Under the pieces are notes generated by a model. That model had not been told where the DNA came from. It saw only the letters and a list, made by a program, of their open reading frames with translations, and searched no databases. A DNA stretch of 64,000 nt from UBA5543 sp964464965 (GTDB taxonomy: Bacteria; Bacteroidota; Bacteroidia; Chitinophagales; Chitinophagaceae), in the NCBI GenBank assembly GCA_964464965.1, contig CAYXHM010000002.1, forward strand, positions 62,001 to 126,000, written 5' to 3'. This document shows, in pieces, positions 16,774 to 25,473 of this stretch. The translations under genes were made by a program, and so were the position numbers. Positions within the stretch are counted from its first letter, which is position 1. Each line of letters opens with the position of its first letter.

Positions 16774-19656
16774 TTAAGCTTCCGCTTCCATGTAAGAAGA
16801 TACCGGCTCGCAGGTACATATCAGGTTCCTGTCTCCGTGTGTATTGTTAACACGGGCAACGCTGGGCCAGAATTTGTTGTGTTTCACCCACTCAAGCGGG
16901 AAAGCAGCTTCCTGCCTTGTGTAAGGATGGCTCCACTCATCGGCAGTTATAACAAACTGTGTATGCGGTGCATTCTTCAGCACGTTGTCTTTCTTATCAA
17001 CAGTACCATTTTCTATAGCACGTATCTCAGCACGTATCTGCAGCATTGCTTCGCAGAAACGGTCCAGCTCAGCTTTATCCTCGCTTTCCGTAGGCTCTAT
17101 CATAATAGTGCCCGGTACAGGGAAGCTCATAGTCGGCGCGTGGAAACCGTAGTCTATCAAACGTTTTGCAACGTCCTCAGCCTCAATCTCAGCAGATTTT
17201 TTGAAAGGACGCAGGTCAACTATAAACTCGTGCGCGCATGTACCACCGCTACCGGTGTACAGTATGTCAAATTCGTTTTGCAGGCGTGCCCGCATGTAGT
17301 TAGCATTCAGTATAGCGTAGATGCTGGAATCTTTAACACCTTTCGCACCCAGCAGGCGGATGTAAGCATAAGATATCAGCAGTATACTTGCAGACCCGTA
17401 AGGAGCAGCAGATACTGCATGTCCGCGTTCGCCATGGCTTGTTTGTACGTGACCGGGCAGGAATGGCGCCAGGTGCTTACGTACACATATAGGGCCCATG
17501 CCGGGGCCGCCGCCACCGTGTGGTATAGCAAATGTTTTGTGCAGGTTCAGGTGGCAAACGTCTGCGCCTATCAGGCCGGGGGCGGTTAAGCCCACCTGTG
17601 CGTTCATGTTGGCACCGTCCATATATACCTGTCCACCATACTGGTGAACGATATCCGTTATTTCTTTAATTGTCTCTTCATAAACACCGTAGGTAGATGG
17701 GTAGGTTACCATGATACCCGCAAGATTGGCTGCATGTTGCTCAGCCCTCATTTTCAGGTCTTCCACATCTATATAGCCATTCTCCAGCGCCTTCACTACC
17801 ACCACTTTGTAACCAACCATTACAGCAGATGCAGGGTTGGTACCATGCGCAGATATTGGTATCAGTATTACTTTACGGTGTGCTTCGCCACGGCTTTCGT
17901 GGTAGCCTTTTATAGCCAGCAGGCCGGCGTATTCACCCTGTGCGCCACTGTTAGGTTGCAGGCTGCAGGCGTCAAACTTGGTTATCTCGCAAAGGTATGC
18001 AGACAGGTCTTTCAGTATCCTTGCATAACCTTCTGCCTGGTCTTGCGGAACGAAGGGGTGCATTTTAGCCCAGTGCGACCAGCTAAGTGGTATCATCTGC
18101 GCGGCAGCGTTCAGCTTCATGGTACAAGAGCCTAATGATATCATGCTTGTATTCAATGCCAGGTCTTTGTTCTCCAGCATTTTCATATAGCGCATCATCA
18201 GGGTTTCGCTGTGGCATGTATTAAATACCGGGTGTGTCAGGTAGGCCGATGTACGTGTCAGCGCTGATGGAATGTTTGTCAATGCCAGATCGTGGTGCAT
18301 GTCAAAAGACACTGCATTTTCGCTGTTCATAAACAAGTTCACAATATCAGCTATGTCAGTTATCGTTGTGGTTTCGTCAAGAGAGATGCCTACCAGGGTA
18401 TTATCAGCAAAATACCTGAAATTGATATGAGCAGCCTCCGCCCTTGCACGGATAACATCTGCCTGCGGAACTTTTACAACTATAGTATCGAAATAAGAAT
18501 CAGAATAGATACCGAAACCTACCGCTTTAATTTCTTCAGCCAGTGTATTAGCCAGTAAAGAAACGCGTTTAGCAATGTCTTTCAATCCATCCGGACCATG
18601 GTACACGGCATACATGGCAGCCATATTAGCCAGCAGTGCCTGCGCGGTACATATGTTGGATGTAGCACGCTCGCGTTTGATATGCTGCTCGCGTGTCTGC
18701 AATGCCATGCGTAGTGCACGGTTGCCTTGTGCGTCTATGCTCACACCAATGATACGGCCCGGCATGTGGCGTTTAAAGTCTTCTGACGCTGACATGAATG
18801 CAGCGTGAGGACCACCAAAACCTAATGCAACACCAAAACGCTGTGCGCAACCAAATGCTATATCAGCCCCGAGCTCTCCCGGAGAAGTAAGCAGTGTAAG
18901 CGCCAGCAGGTCTGTAGCCATAGCGACATAGCCACCTGCAGTATGTACTTTTTGTATAAAGCCCCTGTAATCAGCAATACTACCCTTATCATTAGGATAT
19001 TGTACCAGCGCACCAAAGTAGCTTTCGTCTATGTTAGCAGTATTGAAATCCCCGAACACAACCTCTATGTTCAGAGGGGTAGCGCGTGTTAGTACCAGGT
19101 CTTTGGTCTGGGGGAAGGTTTCCTCATCAACGAAGAACTTGTTACGCTCCGGGTTGTCGTGGTCTTTGTTCAGCGAACTGAAGAATACGTTCATCGCTTC
19201 AGCAGCGGCGGTACCTTCATCCAGCAGCGATGCATTGGCCAGTGGCAGGCCCGTCAGGTCGCTTACCATGGTCTGGTAGTTCAGGAGGCTTTCCAGGCGG
19301 CCTTGAGAAATCTCGGCCTGGTAGGGAGTATAAGATGTGTACCAACCCGGATTTTCAAACAGGTTGCGCAATATCACATTTGGCGTATGGGTATCGTAAT
19401 ATCCCTGGCCTATGTAGTTTTTGTACAGTTTATTCTGAAGAGAAGTTTCTTTCAGTTGTTGCAGGAAATCGGCCTCGCTTGTCGATGCCGGTATATTCAG
19501 TTCGCCATCCATGCGTATAGCAGATGGTACGGTACGGCCTATCAGTTCGTCCACGCTGTCTATGCCTATCGTCTTGAGCATTTCCTTAGTTTCCTGCTCA
19601 TTTGGCCCTATATGGCGCCCTATAAACTCCTGTTGTTGCTTTGAAAATAAATCCAT
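16774..19656 (-). CDS. gcvP: Glycine dehydrogenase (decarboxylating), P protein
   Basis: 960 residues, the single-chain form of the glycine cleavage P protein, which decarboxylates glycine with PLP and passes the aminomethyl group to lipoylated H protein. The N-terminus has FIGRHIGPN; the PLP lysine is K707 in NLHKTFAIPHGGGGPG. Other signatures are TPYQAEISQGRLESLLNYQT and ISAHGTNPAS. Length matches the usual 950-975. No gcvT or gcvH lies nearby, common in Bacteroidota. It has a full consensus promoter immediately upstream and no room for a glycine riboswitch. Confidence 0.97.
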   Translation of the reverse strand: MDLFSKQQQEFIGRHIGPNEQETKEMLKTIGIDSVDELIGRTVPSAIRMDGELNIPASTSEADFLQQLKETSLQNKLYKNYIGQGYYDTHTPNVILRNLFENPGWYTSYTPYQAEISQGRLESLLNYQTMVSDLTGLPLANASLLDEGTAAAEAMNVFFSSLNKDHDNPERNKFFVDEETFPQTKDLVLTRATPLNIEVVFGDFNTANIDESYFGALVQYPNDKGSIADYRGFIQKVHTAGGYVAMATDLLALTLLTSPGELGADIAFGCAQRFGVALGFGGPHAAFMSASEDFKRHMPGRIIGVSIDAQGNRALRMALQTREQHIKRERATSNICTAQALLANMAAMYAVYHGPDGLKDIAKRVSLLANTLAEEIKAVGFGIYSDSYFDTIVVKVPQADVIRARAEAAHINFRYFADNTLVGISLDETTTITDIADIVNLFMNSENAVSFDMHHDLALTNIPSALTRTSAYLTHPVFNTCHSETLMMRYMKMLENKDLALNTSMISLGSCTMKLNAAAQMIPLSWSHWAKMHPFVPQDQAEGYARILKDLSAYLCEITKFDACSLQPNSGAQGEYAGLLAIKGYHESRGEAHRKVILIPISAHGTNPASAVMVGYKVVVVKALENGYIDVEDLKMRAEQHAANLAGIMVTYPSTYGVYEETIKEITDIVHQYGGQVYMDGANMNAQVGLTAPGLIGADVCHLNLHKTFAIPHGGGGPGMGPICVRKHLAPFLPGHVQTSHGERGHAVSAAPYGSASILLISYAYIRLLGAKGVKDSSIYAILNANYMRARLQNEFDILYTGSGGTCAHEFIVDLRPFKKSAEIEAEDVAKRLIDYGFHAPTMSFPVPGTIMIEPTESEDKAELDRFCEAMLQIRAEIRAIENGTVDKKDNVLKNAPHTQFVITADEWSHPYTRQEAAFPLEWVKHNKFWPSVARVNNTHGDRNLICTCEPVSSYMEAEA

Positions 19657-19682
19657 GATTGCCTTGAAAAATTAAGAATATG

Positions 19683-19713
19683 CAAATGTAGCGGGATAGC
19701 CTGTATTTGCAAA
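19683..19713 (-). promoter_or_regulatory. Full Bacteroidota promoter for gcvP
   Basis: On the minus strand TTTG (19713-19710), a 19-base spacer, then TACATTTG (19690-19683). Both boxes and the spacing match the -33/-7 consensus of the Bacteroidota housekeeping sigma factor. The ATG follows 26 bases downstream. Confidence 0.8.
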
Positions 19714-19756
19714 GTTTGGATGGTGTTATTATAGGCAATGACAATGGGATTATAAA

Positions 19757-19795
19757 CCTCTCCTACTCGCGCCGTAGGAGAGGGCTTTTTACTTT
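19757..19795 (+). terminator. Strong hairpin plus T tract without an upstream gene
   Basis: Perfect 10-bp stem CCTCTCCTAC / GTAGGAGAGG (19757-19766 and 19774-19783), loop TCGCGCC, then GCTTTTTACTTTT. It looks like a plus-strand intrinsic terminator, yet no plus-strand gene precedes it; gcvP runs the other way. Confidence 0.6.
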
Positions 19796-19854
19796 TGTGA
19801 GGTATTGACGCATCTTCATAACTTATTGATAATGAATATGTTTTTGTTTATGAT

Positions 19855-19943
19855 GTTGTATTTTGTTGCGTTTGGAGCTTTTTTTGGATGATTTGTCAAT
19901 TCAACTCGGGAAGTAAATTGTTGCATTTTGTTGCGTTTGGAGC
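19855..19943. repeat. Two 24-base direct repeats
   Basis: Copies at 19855-19878 and 19920-19943 share GTTG(T/C)ATTTTGTTGCG plus TTTGGAGC, with one mismatch in 24, 65 bases apart start to start. The gene-free stretch 19657-20122 that holds them also has hairpins at 19757 and 20074 but no open frame resembling a gene. Confidence 0.75.
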
Positions 19944-20073
19944 AATTTGCCCGGAACAACGAAAGAAAATATTTCCAATGTTGAACGGACTTTATATCCG
20001 ACTAAGACCACCTCTGTTAGAAAACATATTGATTGTATCTGGGATATTCAGGCATTAAGCTTTAAATTGCTAT

Positions 20074-20093
20074 AACGGCGACGCCTCGCCGTT
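20074..20093. repeat. Perfect GC-rich hairpin before the ASST-like gene end
   Basis: Inverted repeat AACGGCGA-CGCC-TCGCCGTT, 30 bases past the stop of the minus-strand gene ending at 20123. It could end that transcript, but the minus-strand tail after it is not T-rich, so it may instead be a dispersed intergenic repeat. Confidence 0.55.
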
Positions 20094-20122
20094 AATGACA
20101 AATGTACGTAAAATAGTCACAT

Positions 20123-21484
20123 TTACCAATTATTCCACTTTAGTTCCGGGTACAACCTTTCAGTAAAAGAGCCCCTGTAACCAGTAGGGATAGGCAAGAA
20201 TTTACTTTTTGAACTATTATATTTCAGTACATCCATTTCCCAAACAATCTCTTTATCCATATTTACCTCTAATACTTTACTATTGGCACCCATGCATATA
20301 AGAAAGTTACCGCCGGGCAGTTGTATAACACCTCCCTGCTTTGCCACTTTGTTATATTTAGCACCGTTAAAATTAAAGCTGTACTCCCAAAGCTTTTTAG
20401 GAGGTTTTTTGCCCCTCGGCATTGAAAGTAAAACTATTGATGAAGATTTATTGCTTTGTAATGCATTATTATTGAACAGCAGTATATTTCTTCCAGTTAC
20501 GGAAACAGCGTGTTGGCCATTAAAAAAATCGTGCGGGTAGTATTTCGTTCCATTTTTATAATCATAGCCTATGGAATATATTGGCTTGTTGGTGGTCACA
20601 TCTATCTTGGCTATAGAGCCCAGGTCACGATGAGACAGGTATAACTCCTTATTCGATTCATCATAATAAGCCGCATTCAGGTGTGAACCTTTAAAAGCTG
20701 TGTCATTCACATACCAGTTTTTCTCATCCACACACCACATGACCCTGCCACTTTTATTAATTTCCAGTACCAACGAATACACCCTGTTATCATCATCTAT
20801 ATTTTTGCATGTAGCCAGGCAGAGGTAGTTACCATTGAATAGTTTTTTAAACTCATGATGGAAATCCGCTTCCCCATATCCCGGTATAGTATCAGGCGTT
20901 TCCCATAATATTTTGCCTCGTATATCTGTCTCATAACCTGAGCCATCAGACAAAAAAATCAGGTTCCCTTCGTTGGTCATATCAAAACAGCGCACAGCTC
21001 CAAATTTACCCTTAGGGAAGGTCCAAACCGGTTTGCCTTGCCTGTCCAGTATCACACCCATATCCAGCATTATCAAAGCTGGAAAGTATTTTCCTTTTTG
21101 CGCAACGCATACTTTGTAATGATATAACGACGTGTCCGCAACATCTTGCCCGATGATGGATAACTGATAAACACCCGATGTAAAAATGGGCTTGCCATTC
21201 TTATCAGCACAGGTATACATCCAACTGTAAGTATTACCAAAAGAAAGACCGGAATCTACAAGTACCTGGCCGGAATGCACGCTTTTGCGTATAGTATCGG
21301 TTGTGCCATGCTTAAATAGTACCAGTTCGCACATCCTGCTATTTTCCGGCCATTGCAACTCAAATAATACATGCGTATAACTAACTGTATCTGCTGCACC
21401 GGGCGTAACAGATATTTTGCCATAGCAATAGCAAGGGAAGAGGATTAATATAGATAACAGCCATACCGGTTTCTTAGCAAACAT
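20123..21484 (-). CDS. Arylsulfotransferase (ASST)-like exported protein
   Basis: 453 residues. Signal peptide 1-22, an N-terminal Ig-like part (about 25-115), then a propeller about 130-445 with the ASST spacing of histidines: H209-H210 in DFHHEFKKLFNGNYL, H268 in GSHLNAAYYD and H318 in YPHDFFNG. ASST enzymes transfer sulfate between phenolic compounds via a sulfated histidine in the periplasm, without PAPS. I cannot tell which histidine is the catalytic one, and many Bacteroidota members are uncharacterised, so sulfate transfer is probable but not certain. It is a single gene, divergent from the PKD protein over 374 bases. Confidence 0.78.
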   Translation of the reverse strand: MFAKKPVWLLSILILFPCYCYGKISVTPGAADTVSYTHVLFELQWPENSRMCELVLFKHGTTDTIRKSVHSGQVLVDSGLSFGNTYSWMYTCADKNGKPIFTSGVYQLSIIGQDVADTSLYHYKVCVAQKGKYFPALIMLDMGVILDRQGKPVWTFPKGKFGAVRCFDMTNEGNLIFLSDGSGYETDIRGKILWETPDTIPGYGEADFHHEFKKLFNGNYLCLATCKNIDDDNRVYSLVLEINKSGRVMWCVDEKNWYVNDTAFKGSHLNAAYYDESNKELYLSHRDLGSIAKIDVTTNKPIYSIGYDYKNGTKYYPHDFFNGQHAVSVTGRNILLFNNNALQSNKSSSIVLLSMPRGKKPPKKLWEYSFNFNGAKYNKVAKQGGVIQLPGGNFLICMGANSKVLEVNMDKEIVWEMDVLKYNSSKSKFLPIPTGYRGSFTERLYPELKWNNW

Positions 21485-21858
21485 AATATTGCTAAGATAA
21501 CAATACCTGTTTGTTTATACACGTGGTGCAAGTGAAGAACTCTTAGTCGTGATGGCGCATATACTCATTTCGCTTAGCAAGAAGATTTTATTGGATTGCT
21601 TTTTATAGCAGGGTTAAAGAAACGTTTTATAAACAGAAAAATACCGTTAATTGACGGTGGTATTAATTTACGGTTAACATTAATTTAGTGTTACATACAT
21701 CGCACCACAGAGAATTTCATACCAGGGTATAGTTAGGCAAACGGATTAAGGGCAACAGCAAGGATATAGGAGTAACGTACAACCTGTTCATCGTCTATCC
21801 AATTACATATAGTTAGTTCTTGATCGAATTATATTGTTAACATTCAATCCCTTTATTT
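21485..21858. other. 374-base intergenic region
   Basis: Separates two divergent genes. It holds a short inverted repeat ACCGT-TAATTG-ACGGT at 21643-21658. I see no convincing -7 box, tRNA, riboswitch or short gene in it. Confidence 0.5.
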
Positions 21859-23862
21859 ATGAAAAAGTACGCAATTATTATTTTGTCGTTTTTTCTCTGC
21901 TTTACAGGCAGAGCACAGGTCCTGGAAGAATATATCGGTACCAGGGACCTGAGTGAAGTAGCCCTTGACGTTAAAGGCCTTAAGGATGGGGGTTCTGTTA
22001 TGGTTGGTTATATCACACGGTTGAAGGATGGCAAGTACGACTACCGGCAATCTGACATGCTGATAACCCGGGTAGATGCATCAGGAAACGTTGTATGGTG
22101 TAAAAGAATGGGTATAGAAGGGCTTGCAGACAAGCTGGTAAGGGTAGTGGTGGCAAGAAACGGAGATTTCATCGCGATAGGGCATGCAGGGCTGGTACCT
22201 TATTTTGAAACCGGTACGGCGGTGGGCTATGCTGCTATAATACGTTTTGATGCAGCGACAGGCAACCCTATATGGCAACGGTATGTAAGGAGTACCACAT
22301 CTCATAATGACCCTAAGGGAGACGTGTATGAAGATGTAGTTGAGCTGGATGACGAACAGATATGCGCAGTAGGTGTGCGTGATTTTCAGCCTGCATATGC
22401 AGATGGCATGATAACATTGTTCGACCCGGCAGGTAATGTAGTATGGCACAGGGTAGTAACAGGCGGTGGCAGCAGCGGGTTTTACGCCGTTACACAACAT
22501 GATAACCGCATTTTTACGGGCGGGATATTCCAGGGATACAGTTATTATGACATGCACATAGCTGAGTTTGACGTGGCGGCCAACCCCATATGGTCTAACC
22601 GGTACGAATATTCGGTTTTCAATCCTTATTTAGGATATAACATTGATAATGACTGGGTGGCTGAAATGCATGTGGTGGAAAAGGAACTGAAAGTCTCAAC
22701 CAACACTACCGATGCATGGACAAGTACCGTAAATATGGGTGGTATCCTATCGCTCGATATAAATGGGGGAGGAGTGTTCGGGCTACATATGTTCAATGAT
22801 GTGCCGAGTCCGCATACCAACCTGGGCGCTGTGGAATATGTAAATAATAATGACGCTTATTATGTAATTAACCCTGCCAGTAACCTTATTGACCCTGTAT
22901 ATCCCAGCCCCTGGGGTAGTGTAGTGAATCTGTCAGATCCGGTTTTTACAAATATAGATCCAAATAGCCCCGGCCTGATGGGAACGAGACAGTTTTTAAT
23001 GAATGGAGCACAATACATATCCGGCGAGGATATTTTTGCTGACAATATACACTATGCAGGGCTGGGTGTAGATGACCCGATGCAGATAGGACAGCATGAT
23101 ATTCTTTACCTGAAAACACAAATAAACCTACCCTCGCCTGATGAGACAAGGTGCCCGCTTATTGAGCCTAAAATGGAAATACAATCGCCGGAAGTACCTG
23201 CAGAAGATTATAGAATGGAAATGGAGGAAAAAATAGAACTGAGGGATATATACCTGAAACCAATAGATGTGGATGTGGCTGTAGTACCTGTTTGCCAGGA
23301 AGCTCCCTGCCATGTGGATGATATAAAATATTGCGGTAGCCTGGCCGCCCCTACTACTTATGATTTCTCTGGTGTAACTACACCTGCGGTAGCTAATGTT
23401 ATATGGGATTTCGGCGATGGTAATACGCTGGCAACAACTTCTACCACTCCGGTTACACATACGTATGTTTCAGGAGGAACCTATACTGTCTGCCTGAACA
23501 TACTCGACATCGCCGGGAAAGTATGCGATCGTAAATGCATTACTATTTGCGTACCCGATGCAGCGGCAAAGCCTGCGAACATCCAGCTGCAAAAAACTGG
23601 CGCGCAATTAATGAAGGTGGATGATATATACCCTAACCCAACTGATGGCACACTAAATATTCCCCTGAAGTATGACGCCGATGGCGAGGTTACAATAAGG
23701 GTGATGAGCGTGGAAGGGGTTATCGTTTACGATAGTAAAAAGTCTGTAACCCAAGGTAGGCAAATAATAAACCTGGACATTAAGAACCTGGTGCCCGGCA
23801 ATTACCTGTGCGAAATAAATGATGGAAAACAAAAGGTGACCAAAGTAATAACAAAGAATTAG
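21859..23862 (+). CDS. Secreted PKD-domain protein with T9SS type A tail
   Basis: 667 residues. Signal peptide 1-19 (MKKYAIIILSFFLCFTGRA). Residues about 20-420 carry propeller-like repeats with FDPAGNVVW and VDASGNVVW motifs. Residues about 500-570 are a PKD domain (ANVIWDFGDGNTLA...THTYVSGGTYTV). The last 80 residues are a type A sorting domain beginning DIYPNPTDGTLN, so the protein is expected to be exported and anchored by T9SS. Function unknown; such proteins often bind polysaccharide or protein. Transcribed alone with a clear terminator. Confidence 0.87.
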   Translation: MKKYAIIILSFFLCFTGRAQVLEEYIGTRDLSEVALDVKGLKDGGSVMVGYITRLKDGKYDYRQSDMLITRVDASGNVVWCKRMGIEGLADKLVRVVVARNGDFIAIGHAGLVPYFETGTAVGYAAIIRFDAATGNPIWQRYVRSTTSHNDPKGDVYEDVVELDDEQICAVGVRDFQPAYADGMITLFDPAGNVVWHRVVTGGGSSGFYAVTQHDNRIFTGGIFQGYSYYDMHIAEFDVAANPIWSNRYEYSVFNPYLGYNIDNDWVAEMHVVEKELKVSTNTTDAWTSTVNMGGILSLDINGGGVFGLHMFNDVPSPHTNLGAVEYVNNNDAYYVINPASNLIDPVYPSPWGSVVNLSDPVFTNIDPNSPGLMGTRQFLMNGAQYISGEDIFADNIHYAGLGVDDPMQIGQHDILYLKTQINLPSPDETRCPLIEPKMEIQSPEVPAEDYRMEMEEKIELRDIYLKPIDVDVAVVPVCQEAPCHVDDIKYCGSLAAPTTYDFSGVTTPAVANVIWDFGDGNTLATTSTTPVTHTYVSGGTYTVCLNILDIAGKVCDRKCITICVPDAAAKPANIQLQKTGAQLMKVDDIYPNPTDGTLNIPLKYDADGEVTIRVMSVEGVIVYDSKKSVTQGRQIINLDIKNLVPGNYLCEINDGKQKVTKVITKN

Positions 23863-23880
23863 AACAGACCGCTTTTTCTG

Positions 23881-23914
23881 CCGGCAGAAACTGATGTTTC
23901 TGCCGGTTTTATTT
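23881..23914 (+). terminator. Terminator after the PKD protein
   Basis: Perfect 11-bp stem CCGGCAGAAAC / GTTTCTGCCGG with a TGAT loop, then TTTTATTTAT, 19 bases past the stop. Confidence 0.9.
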
Positions 23915-23948
23915 ATAAAGCAACCGCACTGAAAATGCCTGCTATAAC

Positions 23949-24503
23949 TCAGGCCAGCGGGTTAATCAACGAATATATCTCTTCATCCCAATACCTGTCG
24001 TTATGAAAAACATAATCCCTGAAATATGCTTCTTTAATAAAGCCAAACTTCTGTACCAGGTTGCGGGAAGCCTCATTTTCAGGACGGATGATGGCTTCAA
24101 TACTATGCAGTTTTAACTGTTGAAAACCATAATCCAGCACCGCTTTCAATGCTTCGGCAGTATAGCCTTTGCCACGATAGTTGTGGTGCTGCACATAACC
24201 TACTTCTGCACGGTGGCTCTCAGGCTTAAAGTTCGGGTAACCAATCATGCCCAGCATGGTATCATCACCTTTCACCGTAATTGCCCAGTTTATCTTCTCA
24301 TTCCTGTCTATAAAGCCGATAATCATTTCCAGTAATGCATCCGCACCTTCCATTGTTTTGGTCAGTGGGCGGGGTATGTATTTCATGGTATCTGCATTGC
24401 TGCGAATTTCAAACAACATCTGAACGTCCTGCTCGGCAGGTTTGCGCAGTATCAGCCTTTCAGTTTCCAGTACCGGGAAAGGTTCAAAGTTTATGTTCAG
24501 CAT
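23949..24503 (-). CDS. GNAT N-acetyltransferase, RimJ/RimL type
   Basis: 184 residues. The opening ETERLILRKPAEQDVQMLFEI and later HNYRGKGYTAEALKAVLDYGFQ (acetyl-CoA pyrophosphate loop with Arg/Gly-x-Gly) and N-E-A-S-R-N-L-V-Q-K-FGF place it in the RimJ/RimL acetyltransferase group. The group acetylates N-terminal amines of ribosomal proteins or small amines; the target cannot be told. It sits 5 bases downstream of the CDGSH gene on the same strand... read in transcription order, CDGSH first shares no overlap, so co-transcription is uncertain. Confidence 0.88.
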   Translation of the reverse strand: MLNINFEPFPVLETERLILRKPAEQDVQMLFEIRSNADTMKYIPRPLTKTMEGADALLEMIIGFIDRNEKINWAITVKGDDTMLGMIGYPNFKPESHRAEVGYVQHHNYRGKGYTAEALKAVLDYGFQQLKLHSIEAIIRPENEASRNLVQKFGFIKEAYFRDYVFHNDRYWDEEIYSLINPLA

Positions 24504-24508
24504 AGGAA

Positions 24509-24736
24509 TTACGCTTGTTTTTTAGGAGGTAAGTCAAAAGCTTTTGCCTCGTGCTCAAAATGGTTTTTATGTGAACCATCGCAAAAGGGTTTGTTTTGAG
24601 ACATACCGCAACGGCATATAGAAACAACTTCCCTGCCCTGCAGGCCATATATATTCCCGTCTTTATCTACTATTTCAAAGTCGCCCTCTACTTTCAGGGA
24701 GCCGTTGTTGTTCACTGTAATTTTGGTGGTGGCCAT
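24509..24736 (-). CDS. CDGSH iron-sulfur protein
   Basis: 75 residues from the ATG at 24736; a longer frame back to 24814 begins with an unrelated hydrophobic stretch and is rejected. Residues 41-56 (CRCGMSQNKPFCDGSH) are a complete CDGSH motif: C41, C43, C52 and H56 bind a 2Fe-2S cluster with three cysteines and one histidine. The remaining MATTKITVNNNGSLKVEG start is typical of single-domain bacterial CDGSH proteins, linked to redox or iron sensing. Its start is 129 bases from the divergent TetR gene, with the TetR operator between them, so it may share that control. Confidence 0.92.
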   Translation of the reverse strand: MATTKITVNNNGSLKVEGDFEIVDKDGNIYGLQGREVVSICRCGMSQNKPFCDGSHKNHFEHEAKAFDLPPKKQA

Positions 24737-24831
24737 TATTAATATGTTTTTAGGGCATGAAGATATGGAAAATACATGCCTGAACCTGAAAACACTCAAT
24801 ACTGATGTTGACATAAGAAAAGTTTATTTTA

Positions 24832-24849
24832 AATGAATAATTATTCATT
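24832..24849. promoter_or_regulatory. TetR operator, copy 1
   Basis: Perfect 18-base palindrome AATGAATAA-TTATTCATT. The core TGAATA-N2-TATTCA recurs at 25455-25468. It ends on the first base of the -7 box of the TetR gene, so bound protein would occlude RNA polymerase. Confidence 0.7.
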
Positions 24850-24856
24850 ACCTTTG
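24849..24856 (+). promoter_or_regulatory. Promoter -7 element TACCTTTG of the TetR gene
   Basis: Matches TAnnTTTG; 8 bases ahead of the ATG at 24865 and directly abutting operator copy 1. A leader of only a few bases is implied. Confidence 0.6.
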
Positions 24857-24864
24857 CTCCTGCA

Positions 24865-25437
24865 ATGCGTGAAAAAGACCCCAATAAGGTAGATGCCATA
24901 TATAAGGCCACGCTGAAACTGGTATTGAGAGAAGGTTTCAGCGGGTTGAAGATGAGCGAGGTAGCCAAAGAAGCAAAAGTGGCTACCGGTACTTTATACC
25001 TGTATTTTGAGAACAAGGAAGACCTGATAAGCCAGCTATACCTGGAATTGAAACAACAGAGTACAGCAGGAATCTTAAAAGAGTATGACAGCAAAGCGCC
25101 CTTTATGGTGAACTTTGAGAAGATATGGAAAGCCGCTGTGGCCGTGCAATTGAAGTCGCCTGAGGCTGCTGCATTTCATGAGCAATATTACCGGTCGCCT
25201 TATGTAAAAGCCAGCGTAAAGCAGGAAATAGATAAGCTGTGGCTACCGGTGATGGAGCTGATAGAGCGAGGCAAAAAAGAAAGGCTACTGAAAGATGTGC
25301 CTACAGAACTGTTGCTGCTGCAAATAATTGGCCTGATGAATGAACTGGTACGCCAGCACCACGCAAATATGATAAAAGCAACGCAGGATCTAATAAACAC
25401 TGCTTTTGAAATGACCTGGGACGGGATAAAGCGATAA
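24865..25437 (+). CDS. TetR/AcrR-family regulator of the SDR-MBL cassette
   Basis: 190 residues. The N-terminal helix-turn-helix (about 8-55) reads MSEVAKEAKVATGTLYLYFENKEDLI, a canonical TetR DNA-reading segment. The C-terminal ligand domain is all-helical and has no recognised ligand signature. A perfect palindrome overlaps its own -7 region and the same core stands before the next gene, so autorepression and control of the downstream genes are likely. The inducer is unknown; a fatty-acid or lipid-like ligand would suit the neighbours, but that is a guess. Confidence 0.92.
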   Translation: MREKDPNKVDAIYKATLKLVLREGFSGLKMSEVAKEAKVATGTLYLYFENKEDLISQLYLELKQQSTAGILKEYDSKAPFMVNFEKIWKAAVAVQLKSPEAAAFHEQYYRSPYVKASVKQEIDKLWLPVMELIERGKKERLLKDVPTELLLLQIIGLMNELVRQHHANMIKATQDLINTAFEMTWDGIKR

Positions 25438-25454
25438 TTTTTTTGATTAAATAC

Positions 25455-25468
25455 TGAATAAATATTCA
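25455..25468. promoter_or_regulatory. TetR operator, copy 2
   Basis: TGAATA-AA-TATTCA, the same half-sites and 2-base spacing as copy 1, ending 5 bases before the SDR start codon at 25474. Confidence 0.65.
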
Positions 25469-25473
25469 TTAAC

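Noticed and set aside
16750..17589. Long plus-strand open frame of 279 codons across gcvP
   Set aside because: It is antisense to the clear gcvP gene, has a biased composition of Tyr, Cys and His typical of a shadow frame, and lacks any recognisable domain.
19657..19740. Glycine riboswitch before gcvP
   Set aside because: The consensus promoter is 26 bases from the ATG, leaving no space for a riboswitch, and no such fold is visible.
19855..19943. CRISPR-like array
   Set aside because: Only two 24-base copies, no further units, no cas gene anywhere in the window.
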